This document shows positions 53,661 through 64,000 of a stretch of DNA of 64,000 nt, in pieces. Origin of the DNA: Angiostrongylus vasorum (lineage: Eukaryota; Nematoda; Chromadorea; Rhabditida; Metastrongylidae); contig JADANN010000422.1 in assembly GCA_018806985.1 (NCBI GenBank), positions 580,001-644,000 on the forward strand. Direction: 5' to 3'. Below the pieces are notes generated by a model that saw only the letters and a program-made list of their open reading frames with translations, did no database searches and was not told where the DNA came from. The first letter of the stretch is position 1. Every line of letters starts with the position of its first letter. The translations under genes and the position numbers were made by a program.

Positions 53661-54055
53661 TTTCAAAAAACAGACTATGTTGAATCTCCTTGATAAGGCG
53701 TACTCTGTGAGAACGCCGAGGTAAGAAGTCCCCTTAATGATTTAGCCTTTCATCATAACGAAGAGCTTTCTCAAAGTGTCAAATCCCAGTGTTCAAGCAA
53801 AGGTATTTCTGCAGGTGAAGGATAAATATTTATACAAAAGTGGCAATAATGTATTCACTGTTCTCGCCCTATGAGATCGAGCAAAATGGAAGAGACCGCT
53901 AATGAAATGACTTCTCACGACTTTGAAAAGGACAGTTTAGCATGAAATAATGGTAGCATTCGTCCGGAGGAAAGCAGGGAAAACTTCTGCGAAGCACAGA
54001 GAAATTTGTCGCACTCTTTTGCCCAGTAAAAAGAACTGGGCTACTTAATATTAAA
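53661..54055. other. No gene seen
   Basis: Nothing recognised. Confidence 0.45.
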
Positions 54056-54059
54056 GTAT

Positions 54060-54284
54060 TCATCCGTCAATGATTATATCCATGCCTTGCAAAAAATATG
54101 CTATATCATCTTGATTTCGTCCTAAAATCAATGAAGCCGCCATCATCCGGTTATGATTTAGCAGAAGAAACACCAGCTGTCTGAGACACGGCGCTCCATG
54201 CTTAGTAAACTTCTGTACAATTATGATTCGATCATCAGTAGTGATCAAATGGAGATGATGGTTTAAATTTTCTCTGTATCCGTG
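54060..54284 (-). CDS. Possible terminal exon of an unassigned gene
   Basis: Acceptor CTACTTTCCAG then a 74-codon open frame to TGA: HGYRENLNHHLHLITTDDRI, QKFTKHGAPCLRQLVFLLL, GRNQDDIAYFLQG. Helical, protein-like composition; no family recognised. Upstream exons would lie to the right. Confidence 0.35.
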   Translation of the reverse strand, partial: HGYRENLNHHLHLITTDDRIIIVQKFTKHGAPCLRQLVFLLLNHNRMMAASLILGRNQDDIAYFLQGMDIIIDG

Positions 54285-54289
54285 CTGGA

Positions 54290-54780
54290 AAGTAGCTGGA
54301 CGGCCACTCGAGATGTTTCAAAAATGATTAAAACTGTCCCAAAAGGAAATCGAAAAGGACACACATCGAATGATTGCCGATCGATTGGGAAATCAAGCGA
54401 CTGCCTAGAATTATACCATGTAATCTAATCAATTTTAGTTATTTTTTCTTATGTTGATGATCCCACACAAGAGTGTAACAGATTTTTTATTGTGAGTGAG
54501 TTTTCAATGACAGTAGCTTGCTGAGAACAACCATGATTTAAATGCACTAGCTCTTCATTCTTGTGATATTGGTCATCGTAGTAAAGCAGAGCTAAGCCGA
54601 CTTGAGTGGTGTACACCAAGAATTATGATACTTCACCTAACAAGTCACCATGCCGCAAGACGGCTCTTCGTCGATTGATTTCCAAAATCAACTTTCTTCG
54701 TAATGGGAATCTACTTTTTTGTAGAAACTATAGTATTTGCTGGCTTATTGCAAAGCGATTCTTTCCAGTCAATTCGACGA
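54290..54780. other. No gene seen
   Basis: Nothing recognised. Confidence 0.45.
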
Positions 54781-54784
54781 AAAG

Positions 54785-55015
54785 TTAAAACATTGTGAAT
54801 TCGACTGCAACTTCAGCTTGACTGAGTTCATTGCCGATTTGTGCTTCCTAGATCGTTCCCGTTGACGGGATGTTGCTGATAGCATCATTACAGTAAAAAA
54901 CTGGCTGAGAGAAAGGCAAAGCAGAGGCCTCTGCACTAAACAACAAATGAGCCTCCGAAAAGGGTAATCGCGCCTTGGAAGCCCATCTGAGGTTCCGAGT
55001 TTTGTTCATATACCT
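54785..55015. mobile_element. SINE-3 copy, diverged
   Basis: 'gcttgactgagttcattgcc', 'ggctgagagaaaggcaaagc' and 'gttccgagttttgttcatat' in family order. Confidence 0.6.
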
Positions 55016-55019
55016 TGGT

Positions 55020-55535
55020 ATTCTTGCGATTTTCTTCCTTGAAATACAGTGGAATTCTCTCATTGAAAAGCAGAACATTGCTATGCCTGAGTTTTCCTTG
55101 TATAACCAATTTAATGGTGCGGGTTGTTGTACGCGTTGCGTCGAGCCTATTAAGGAACACCACAGGTAAGCCAGTGAAAGTGGAAAGAACAGGAACTGCT
55201 GCCTTTGATCGAACGAAAATGGATAATGTGAACTTATGCGAAGAACTGCAGAATCTCCAACTACGAAATCGTCCCGATGACCTGCCATTTTTCGGCTGTG
55301 CTTGGATCTCTACTGTTCCGATGTCAAGGCAAGTCATAACCGAAAGAGATTGACTGCACGTCCATACGGCCTTTTTTTTCTTAGGACTTCTTAAAGCAGT
55401 CATATCATAATTCTAACAACAATACTTAGTCGGTAAATCATTTGATAATCTTTCAAAAACCGACTTTCCTTTTACCTCGACATGAGTAGTCAATACACAT
55501 TCTTTCATTTCTAAAGGCAAGCTAACACGAGATTG
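55020..55535 (+). other. Unassigned ORF region
   Basis: A plus-strand frame ending DDLPFFGCAWISTVPMSRQV (to 55353) has no recognised domain; overlapping minus-strand ORFs are of similar length, so direction is not decided. Confidence 0.2.
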
Positions 55536-55539
55536 ATCT

Positions 55540-55700
55540 TAGAAAATTTTATTAGAGTAACTTTTTGGGTGAATTCGTCTTCCTCAGAGCCGATGATCTG
55601 AGTCGATGGTCTACAGTCGTTCATCCTGGCGATGTAATATCTTCGTCGTCGAATCGAGTCCAATCTTCTTCAGTGGAGTGGCGCTCAACGTGGAAACGTT
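55540..55700 (-). mobile_element. PLE-like terminus, family C, inverted relative of 3160-3305
   Basis: 'gaattcgtcttcctcagagc' and 'catcgtcgtcgaatcgagt'-like blocks are the diverged reverse complement of the 3.2-kb copy. Confidence 0.45.
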
Positions 55701-56401
55701 AGCCGAATAAACCTTTCTTTATCAACATAATTCTAGCCTATGAATGTAACAATGCATATAACTTGTAGCTTACAATGTTTGTAACTTACAATTAATAACA
55801 TTTACTTGCAAAAATCGGATCTCTTCTTCAGACGAGATCCGTAATCCAGTTTGTAATTGACCATTCTTTTCTCATTCTGACCACGACATCTCCACAATCC
55901 AATGTTTACAAATAATTCTTCTTCGGAGTTAAATTCACCTATTAAGTTCGTTCATAAACATTGATTAAAGAAAGGGCCACCGTAGCACTTGGACAAATAC
56001 ATATGGAAGAGTGTCGAGGACGAAAAAAATCGGAAACACTACGAGGATTTCGACCTGTTGCATTTTGCCAAATCATCCGATGCCAAATAGTCCGACTTTT
56101 GCCCATTAATCGAGGTGCAATTTAAAATGTCTGCATTTCATCTCAAAGGAATCTGAAACATCAGCACGTGGAAGACTTGAAAGGTTCCGGACAACTTCCA
56201 AAAATCCGAAAATGAACTGCAAAGAGTAGTGCCTTATGGATACGAATGAGCTCGCCACTATGCTTGTGGCTAATTTTTTTCCCTGACAAAGGCACATTCC
56301 TCACTCCTGTAAAACTCTGAGCACCTGGTCTCCATCAATAAATGGAAAAAATCACGGAGGATTGTGCGCGTTTCTGGAGGCTGTTGCTTATGCAGTTGGA
56401 A

Positions 56402-56501
<100 letters not shown>

Positions 56502-56544
56502 AGTGGAAAAAAAGTTGTAATATAAATACAAAGCATCTATATTC

Positions 56545-57185
56545 TTGTTGAGCAAATACGAGGTGTTACTTCATTCTTTACTACTATACCGCTGAGATTT
56601 CGGAGGATTTCGCCTTCTTCGGAGCCTGGAAAGGTAAAGTTGACTGCAATCTACCCAGTCAAGCACCTCCATAACCAAACAGAGAAAGTACTAAAGCAAG
56701 ATTTTAGTCCCACTGAAAAACAAAATAGCTTTTTCGCACAGTCATCGCTTTCTGTAAGTCCCACATCGAGTATGTTACTTGAAGACCAACCGCACAGACT
56801 TCACATGGAAGCGTAGTGTCCTTCTTACCTAAAATATCAGTCTCAAATACCGTGTGAGATCACGCGAAACAACGATGCATTCCTCCCCTACGGTTCATTT
56901 TCCAAACTCTGCGATTCTATCCAAAAATTTTCGAAAATTTTGAGCGTTCGTGTTTTCGATTCCACTCCGAGGGATGGTAGCTTCTACTTCAAAATATGTC
57001 CCATTATGTCTCTGAGTTCTATGCGCCGTATTTTCTCTGCTTGCTTATGGTGCTTGGCTAGGTATAAAATATTGCAGTCAGTCTAGGACCTCCCAAGCAC
57101 TGGAGAAGGCGATGTTGCTGAAACGTCAGCTTTACCGTAATAAAGAATAGAAAGTAACACCTCGTGTTTGCTCGACAACAATATT
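56545..57185 (-). mobile_element. PLE fragment with inverted family A termini
   Basis: Left terminus (56545-56700, 'attcttgttgagcaaatacg') points left; right terminus (57090-57185, 'ctgaaacgtcagctttaccg', 'cacctcgtgtttgctcgaca') points right. Between them is the decayed nuclease tail on the minus strand (56880-57050). Confidence 0.75.
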
Positions 57186-57375
57186 ATAGTAACTGATAGG
57201 TAACTGTTCCCCAAAATAGTTACTATTTCTTCATTTCAACACAATTACGAGGCTAATTTCGTCACGCGCTTTAGATGAACAGCGCTTTGGGACGCAAACT
57301 AAAGGACGAGGGACAAAGATCCACAGGCTACACGTCACGGTCACGTTGCGGTCGACTGAGAGGCTCATTGGATCA

Positions 57376-58834
57376 GTTCCCAGGGGCGAGTTCCTATTAA
57401 CCTCGGCATAGGAATATGAATGCGTCGTTTTCTTGTTCAGCAATCGCGAGATTGTTACACAGCATACATTTACTTCCGTAGAAAAGCACAATACAATACA
57501 ACAGTAGCTGACGTTTCGGCGGTACCGCCTTCTTCAGAGCCGCTTTTTTTCGTGACTTCCAATGGGAAAGATTAGAACATCTGATTATAGTCCCATATGG
57601 TTGATGATTGCACCACCCCACATCAGAAATTGATGCGATGATACGTGCCAGGTCGCGTGTGTACTCTGCGCATTCCTTCCCTTCTATTCATTGTGTGATT
57701 TTTGGGATTTATGGCCAAAAAAAAAGCGGTGAGTCAGTCAGGAATGAAGTGGTTACATGACCAAGTGGTGCCGAAAACCAAGTAACAGGGAACATTCTGA
57801 TTCATTTCCTGACTTCCCACCTTTCATACACAAAGAGAGCGCTTGTGAGAAACATGTTTCCAACAGCCACCTCTGTATGCACAAGTAGGGGAACTAAAGA
57901 AAGAATCGCGCGGCGCGACTTTCGCTCGGCAAATAGCCATCTCCAATGGCTACGAAGTAGTAACCCCACGAGATAGGTTTAGAAGGAGAGCGACGCCCCC
58001 AAGCGAAACACTTGGCCAAAAGAAAGTCCCGTTTATGCTGCCCTTTATTAGCGATGAAGTAAGCGTAGCTATAAAACGATGCTCAAAAGGGCAGGCCTAG
58101 AGGAATCGGTAGCGATAATTGGAACACCACCGAATACTCTTTGTTGTCAATTAGTTCGTAATCGCCTAAATGACCATCTATGTGAAACACAAAATTGCGT
58201 AATATGCCCTTACAGCAAGGACGGTGACTGCATGAGTTCAGGTACGATATGCCTGATCTCTTGCAGTAATTGCGGAGATGAATTTATTGGCGAAAGGGGC
58301 AGACCTTCTTGGGTGCGCTTAAAAGAACACCTATATGGCAAACATAGCGGGGACGATTTTGAAGTAAAAGTCAATATCCTTGCGCATGAGGCTAAAACAC
58401 CAGCGCGAAAAACTTCTTGAGGCTTTTTGGATAAATGCCAAAAACCCTACAATGAATAGCAGGGATGAACGCCCAGAGGTCATACGCGACCTGACCCCGT
58501 ATGTTCGCATCAATTTCTGATGTGGGTTGGTGCAGTCATCAACCTTATGCGACTATAATCAGCTGTTCTAATCTTCCTCATTGGAAGTCACGTAAAAAAG
58601 CGGTGTTTTTTGAGAAGCTGTTGATCATGTAATTACCATGGAGTTTTTCGTCTTTTTGTAAGTGTTATTGAAGCGTTTGGCCTAGTAAATTGTACATCAG
58701 TATACCCTTCCAGGCTCTGAAGAAGGTGATACTGCCGAAACGTCAGCTACTGTTGCATTGTATTGTGTGTTTTTCTATGGGAGTAAATGTATGCTGTGTA
58801 ACAACCTCGCCATTGCTGAACAAGAAAACGACGC
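57376..58834 (+). mobile_element. PLE3 with 13-bp target duplication
   Basis: gctcattggatca flanks the element (57363-57375 and 58835-58847). Starts 'gttcccaggggcgagttcct', has inverted terminal motifs at 57512-57536 and 58717-58741, and encodes the C-terminal half of RT plus GIY-YIG in between. Confidence 0.92.
58079..58420 (+). pseudogene. PLE3 GIY-YIG nuclease remnant
   Basis: A 113-codon frame: LKRAGLEESVAIIGTPPNTL, GTICLISCSNCGDEFIGERG (GIY-YIG), RLKEHLYGKHSGDDFEVKVN. The tail EAFWI block follows out of frame (58425-58480). No complete RT upstream, so non-autonomous. Confidence 0.9.
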
Positions 58835-59127
58835 GCTCATTGGATCACCCCTCCTCGCTCGCGCGCGGTAGTGCTGGCAGTTCATGAAACACCCTCTTTA
58901 GTTTATCGTTCTTGTTGAATGACTGCATAATCGTTGCCTCGTCTCATCACTGTGTGTTGCATTCCTTCATTGCTTAGCTGGTCTACGGTGCGCGGTCAGC
59001 AGCGGCGGGTATCTCCAGGTGTGTTCTGTTTGCAACGTCATCGGGTGCCTGTCAACAATTCCCCCAATGTACGTTATGCGTAAAAAGCCGCTAGCCAGCT
59101 TACATTTATGTTGTGTAGCTGTAATGC

Positions 59128-59488
59128 TTTATATTCTTGTTGAGCAAACACGAGGTGTTATTTCATTCTTTATTCAAGAACAAGCTGACGTTTCGGCGGA
59201 TTTCGCCTTCCTCAGAGCCTTGAAAGGTCAAGTTGACCGCAATCTATCCAGCCAAACACTTCCATAACCAAATAGGGAAAGTACTGAACCAAGATTTCAA
59301 TCACATTGGACACAGAGTAGCTTCTTCTTCTCCTCGCCTTCCGCTGAATATGTCACGTGTAGATCAATCGCACAGAGTTCACATGGAAGCGTAATGTGCT
59401 TCCCACATCAAAATAAAGTCTTGAATACTGTCTAATATCACGCGTATATAATATACTAACATACTAATATAACTAACTAATTAATTAA
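59128..59488 (-). mobile_element. Family A PLE terminus inserted in R3
   Basis: Flanked by ctgtaatgc at 59119-59127 and 59489-59497. Contains 'tgacgtttcggcggatttcg' and ends in a short TA-rich tail (ataactaactaattaattaa). Confidence 0.75.
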
Positions 59489-59717
59489 CTGTAATGCCGC
59501 AACAGTCGGCTCATCATTTCTCAGTCGCTCTATTTCTGGCCCATGTCATCTTTAGGTCAGTAGTTCCACCCATCGATGACAAACTTCACGCTGCAGACAT
59601 ACCGTTATCCAGGACAGCCGCCTGGGCTGGCTAATCGCAAAATTCAAAGGACCCGTGTGAAGAAACTCATTTACACAATCCGAACCACTTTTCACGCACC
59701 TATCTGTTTATTACATG

Positions 59718-59787
59718 GCATTGGCAGGCAATTGAACCCGGGTCGACCGCGTTGCAAGCGAGCATTCCACCACTGAACCACCAGTGC
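59718..59787 (-). pseudogene. tRNA-Gly-like pseudogene or SINE head
   Basis: The minus strand starts GCACTGGTGGTTCAGTGGTG and ends CCTGCCAATGC, pairing in 6 of 7 acceptor positions and matching the tRNA-Gly D arm (A box). The anticodon stem CTCGC/GCGGT is intact, but the loop reads TTGCAAC, placing GCA where tRNA-Gly has GCC. The T stem is broken and the B box altered. Confidence 0.7.
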
Positions 59788-59799
59788 TGCATTAACCCT

Positions 59800-60950
59800 T
59801 GTACAAATCGGAGAGGGTGCAAAGCAAATGTCAGGACGTATCTCACTTGCACAGGAGACCACCTAGAAGAATCTGGACTTCAAGAGTCACACACAACATG
59901 GTCCTCCTTAAGGAAAAAGTACGGTTAAAATAAAAGAAGCGAAGTCCAAGAATGGGCGAGGTAACTTTAATTAGCAGATGCATACTTATTTCCAATGCAA
60001 AAAAACACCTAAGAGGGTAACGCGACAAAGACAAAAAAAATAGCACCTAATACTGTACCCTCAAACCCTCCCAGAAGTAGAGATAAGACCGCTAACCATT
60101 CTCCGACAGTCTTCTGAACCTGTGGTTACGAATTTCATTGTCTTATCAAGCACATTGAAGCACTTGTCAGATTTGCGATAGTGGCACGATGGTGAATTTA
60201 GGAGCTCACAAAGGCGTTGCCATGTGGAAGGGTACTGCTTCGAATTTCGCAGCACTTTCAAGGGTGAGGGTAGCGCAAACGTCCATCCTCTGATCCATCA
60301 CTTGAATCCAAATAATCAGCATCTTCTCATTGTCGATGCCACCACACCATTTCGTCTATACAAGACTTGACCTGCCATAAGAATGCTGAACCCCTAAGGA
60401 CTCAAAGGCAATCGCGATTCTGCTGTATCCACCACATTAACAAAGTTGATAACGACAAAATGATCCCGTTGGGCAAATAGGAACATAAAAGGTCTCCAAA
60501 CCAAATCGAATTCGTTGGGAAGTACACAACTCTTAAGGGTAGATTTACACATCGGGGGTAGATGTAATAAACGAGGTAACTTGAACTTCATAAGACTGAC
60601 ATTTCACGAGAAGCCCTATACACAAAATCGTTGAGATTAGTAGCTGGAACAATTATGAACTGCCACAGACTTCTGCACCAAGCAATCGATGAGTGCTACG
60701 AATTGTACTCTTTCGCAGAAGCTGAGGTGATCCATGATGACAACCGGATCTGATTGAAGGGCGGGTCGTCAATGCCATTCCGCCATCCACGAGTGTGGCC
60801 GAAAGGAGGTACAACCTCAAAGTAGGTACCGCCTTCGTGTGTTCGTAATTTTTAGATCCTCGAGAATATTTTCTGCTTCCATTTTATCATGACTATGTCA
60901 TTGGCAGTTCTAAAACGGCGTATTACGCAATACAATAAAAAGGTTGAGAC
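59800..60950. other. No gene assigned
   Basis: Several ORFs of 60-66 codons on the minus strand (60061-60261, 60394-60591) have plausible composition but no splice structure or recognised family. Confidence 0.35.
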
Positions 60951-60954
60951 GATA

Positions 60955-62130
60955 CTAATATAGTAACTATTCCGCAAAATAGTTACTATCTGTTTTATTT
61001 CAATACACTCTTACGAGGCTAATCTAGTCAAGTGTTTTGGATGAACAGTGCTTTGGGACGTCAACTAAAGCGGCGCACCAACGATGCAAACAGGAGGTCC
61101 CAGCGCGACGGCCAGGAACCTACGAGATACGCGTCACGGTCACGATTGCGGTCGACTAGGAGACTCACTGCATCACCTTCCTCGTCCCTGCGCGGTAGCG
61201 CCGGCAGTTCATATAGCACCCTCCTAAGTTCATCGTTCTTACTTAATGATTGCATCATCGTTGCCTCATCTCATTATTGTATTTTGCACTCCTTCGTTGC
61301 TTAGCTAGTCTACGGTGCGTGGTCAGTAGGGGCGGGTATCTCCAAGTGCGTTCTCTTTGCAACGCCATCGGTGACATATCAACCATTCCTCCCACAATGT
61401 ACGCCATGCGGGTAAGACCGCTGGCCAGCTTACTTCTACTGTTTAATTGTAATGTCGCTATAGTCAGCTTACTAGTTCTTAATCGCTCTATTTCTGGCCG
61501 AAGTCGTCCTTAGGTCACTGATTTCACCCATCGATGCTCAAACTTCACGCTGCAGATATATTGTCATCCAAGACCTGCCGCCCGAGTGCGTTCCGTAGAT
61601 GACTTATTGACCGTGTCATTTCGCATCGACCTTACTGCTTATTGATTCTCTTCTCCTCCTGTGATTCCACATGTGATTGATTTGATCCGGTCTGACCATG
61701 TCCATGTAAGACCTTGCGGCTACGGCCCAGGTCAGCTCTACTTTGCTCTCTTTCTCTCTGCGTTGTTCAATCTGATCCTCTGCGCCTGCCACACTATCTC
61801 GACCGCAGTGCAGGCAACGCCAACAAGCCGTTACTTTTATGTTGTCATTATTGTAATTATCACTGTATTAATTTCGTAATGATATTGCAGTACTATTGCC
61901 TTTTAGTAGCTATGGCATCTCATAACATTTAGCTTGCGTTATTTCGTGCCGATGGTTTTCTGTTGTTACTATTACGTTGTTATTGTGTTGTTAATGTTAT
62001 TGTTATGTATATAAAATTCTAATTACCCAACTTTTAGATGTGGCTAATCACAACGTTCAAAAGACTCGTCTGGCGAACTTATCTATACGATCCGAACCAC
62101 CTCTCACGCGCCTATCTCTTTATTACAAAC
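60955..62130 (+). repeat. R3 repeat copy c, uninterrupted
   Basis: Begins with a palindrome 'atagtaactattccgcaaaa'/'tagttactat', has a GC-rich first third and a TTA/GTT-rich right part ending 'tctaattacccaacttttag' and 'cctatctctttattacaaac'. No ORF of note. It could be a solo LTR or a non-autonomous element. Confidence 0.7.
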
Positions 62131-62451
62131 ATAAAGAACTGTCGATCAATGCCTAAGTTAAAAAAAAGTTGGTTATGGGATTTACTTATAAATTGTGTCA
62201 TTTGTTTCACATCGTAGTCTCCAAGAACATATCTTCGCCTGGATAACTGCTGAGGGAAGATGTTAGTCCAGACTAGGTTCAAAATTTTTGGATTGAAATG
62301 GACATAATTATCGTAAGACTGGGCAAGGGTTCATCCTGTACACAAGAAATATAAATTTTTCTCATTTTTCTCATTCTCACTCATTCTCAAGAAAGAATAG
62401 GAAATATAAAGAATAGATCTGCAAACATCTGTAAACAACATAGCCACTTAC

Positions 62452-62633
62452 CCTCGTAAACGAGTTTAGTAACGAAATAGCGACTTTGCACCAATGCAAT
62501 TGTTCGATGTGAATGTGGAAATCAAGATTGAGATGCAGAAATACCGTTATTGAATAGTGAACTAATGAGTATTCGAAATCAAGACCGTAAGCATCATAGC
62601 TGCATTCCTCTTCCAAAGACATGAAATTGACCG
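62452..62633 (-). CDS. Internal exon of an unassigned host gene
   Basis: Strong acceptor TATTTTTTCAG and donor AGG|GTAAGT; phase 1 in, 0 out, open throughout. Encodes MSLEEECSYDAYGLDFEYSL, VHYSITVFLHLNLDFHIHIE and LHWCKVAISLLNSFTR. Same strand as both host genes. No family recognised; it might be a 5' exon of a long gene. Confidence 0.6.
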
Positions 62634-62904
62634 CTGAAAAAATACGATTTGAACATCAGTAACAAAAAAAAATCAATTCCATCTGATCACAGACAAAAAA
62701 TGGTGATGACACACATCCGGGACAAGTTACTATGTAGGCGCCCACACTTTCATATCCTATGGCAATGCCCAACAGTTTTATCTACATACTCAGACTTGCT
62801 AACCTAAGCTATCGCCGATAAAAAAGACACTTTCTAAATCACAAAAAGATGAAAATTATACCAAAGTGTGAATTTAAAAATTATGTCCTTCCACTGACAA
62901 AACC

Positions 62905-63245
62905 TGTTTATTTCAACGACAAGAATGCCGAGATATAAGCAACCCTCAGGATCTCAGTACCGCTTGGAACCCGTAGTAACCGTTACTGGTGGCTCACGTG
63001 CTACCCACCACACTGTACCCCTTGCCTAGCCTTTCTCTCAGTCATATATTTAATCTATCGGCGTCCTTTCTTCTCTCAGTAAAAAACTTGGCTGAGAGAA
63101 AGGCTAAGCAAGGCTCCGTGATGGGTCCTCCCTATAGCACGTGAACCCACGTAAAAGGTAACTGCGGGTTCGACGCCCAGCTGTTTCTACTCTTGTCAAT
63201 ATACCAGCATCTTTGTGGTTGTACTTTAAATCATACCCTGCCATG
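62905..63245. mobile_element. SINE-3 foldback dimer
   Basis: The segment 63018-63042 (ccttgcctagcctttctctc) is the reverse complement of 63090-63113 (gagagaaaggctaagcaagg). Outer ends also mirror each other (caagaatgccgagatat / atataccagcatcttt). Confidence 0.75.
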
Positions 63246-63304
63246 AAAAAAATGAAAACTCATAAGAAAATTCCAAAAATGAAAAGAGAATAGCAAATAA
63301 GAGC

Positions 63305-63690
63305 TTTACTTACTTGGATACGTAGATGACCTGTCTTCCCTAGTTGTGCGGTCCCCACCAAAAATTTTTCGTTGTTTCGGAGTTTTGCTGGTTTAGCCAT
63401 TGTGGTTGCCTGGAGTCCCAATATCAGCCAGGCTAAGGGCCGCCCCAGGTCTTCATCACCACAGGCAGTCGCCGCGCGTGTGGATCGAAAGGACACTTGC
63501 CACCAGGCGACTAGTCTGATACCAAGACGGTGGTGGATTCTGGTATTTGTTTACTCTTAGCTGTGTTTCCTGATGGAAACGCCGGACTCCTTCTCAGCTT
63601 GGGAGGCCTTGGTGGGGCGATGAATCCTCCCGCTATAGATAGCGGTCCGACACCCAAGAACACCTCCCACCCACGACGAGGCGATCAACC
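63305..63690 (+). mobile_element. RTE-2 5' region
   Basis: Collinear with the reverse complement of 29765-30190: 'tgcctggagtcccaatatca', 'gacggtggtggattctggta', 'cctgatggaaacgccggac'. The endonuclease does not follow before the sequence changes at about 63690, so this copy is truncated. Confidence 0.75.
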
Positions 63691-64000
63691 GTTAGAGGAA
63701 TAAGAAACTTAACACCATTTATTTTAGTACTAACATGATAATACAACAGCCATACATGAGTGATATCTGTAGTGGTACCCGTACTTGAAGAAGTAAAAAT
63801 TAAAAGATGAGTGACATGAATAATTCACATTACAGATATTCACATAATTAAGGAAATAGGAAAATAAAATATAACAAAAGCGTATAATGAAATCAATAAA
63901 ATTCCACTATCACTGTGCTGAGATAGGAGTGACAAAGTAAAGCTTAAGAAACTTTTCAAAAAATAAACAAAAAACTAAACCAGGACTGATTTACTTCATA
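63691..64000. other. No gene seen
   Basis: AT-rich DNA to the window edge. Confidence 0.5.

Larger units (their letters stand above)
57186..59715 (+). repeat. R3 repeat copy b, split by two PLE insertions
   Basis: R3 sequence at 57186-57375, 58848-59127 and 59489-59715 is collinear with 60955-62130. PLE sequence fills the gaps, each bounded by a short direct repeat of R3. Confidence 0.8.

Noticed and set aside
54848..55403. Two overlapping minus-strand ORFs of 146 and 155 codons
   Set aside because: They overlap a SINE-3 copy in part, oppose another ORF of similar size, and have no domain.

Overview
The window is eukaryotic and looks like a nematode of the hookworm/strongylid kind. The genes are broken into short exons of about 70-180 nt, with C. 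elegans-type 3' splice sites (TTTTCAG) and GTAAGT-type donors. One gene encodes a nematode-style astacin with EGF and CUB domains. Most of the sequence is degenerate RTE non-LTR elements, Penelope-like elements (PLEs) and tRNA-derived SINEs that I recognise as typical of strongylid genomes. No operon, phage, CRISPR or other prokaryotic feature was seen.

Two host genes can be rebuilt by hand, both on the minus strand. (1) A phosphoinositide-specific phospholipase C (about 2.4-25.6 kb). Its exons give part of a PH domain, an EF-hand region, the X domain with all catalytic residues, and most of the Y domain. The C2 domain and C-terminus lie beyond the left edge, and the N-terminus was not found. 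Introns of up to 6 kb carry SINEs and nested retroelements. Subtype is uncertain; the divergent Y domain suggests PLC-epsilon (C. elegans plc-1 type). (2) An astacin metalloprotease (46.3-49.7 kb) running signal peptide, propeptide, RAKR cleavage site, zinc protease domain, EGF, CUB, with nearly every splice phase consistent. A few single-base frame breaks in the propeptide and last exon suggest assembly indels or early decay. Two further orphan exons (54.1 and 62.5 kb) have plausible splice sites but no recognised function.

The rest is layered mobile DNA. An RTE copy at 7.2-12 kb is split by a PLE with an intact 402-codon RT/GIY-YIG ORF and by a SINE with a 15-bp target duplication. A second RTE (35.3-44.35 kb) is split by a 5.6-kb PLE-derived insertion flanked by a 13-bp duplication. 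A third RTE (27.2-30.2 kb, minus) is nearly full length but decayed. A 1.55-kb inverted duplication (31.7-33.3 against 44.3-45.9 kb) flanks an 11-kb interval. The right third holds another PLE with a 13-bp duplication, inserted in an unclassified repeat (R3), a tRNA-Gly-like pseudogene and an (AT)n tract.

The most interesting unexplained signal is a short motif at nearly every PLE terminus: CTGAAGA, then a 4-bp stem with compensatory changes, then GAAAC. It resembles a hammerhead-ribozyme core. Coordinates of repeats are approximate (tens of bases) unless a target-site duplication is quoted.
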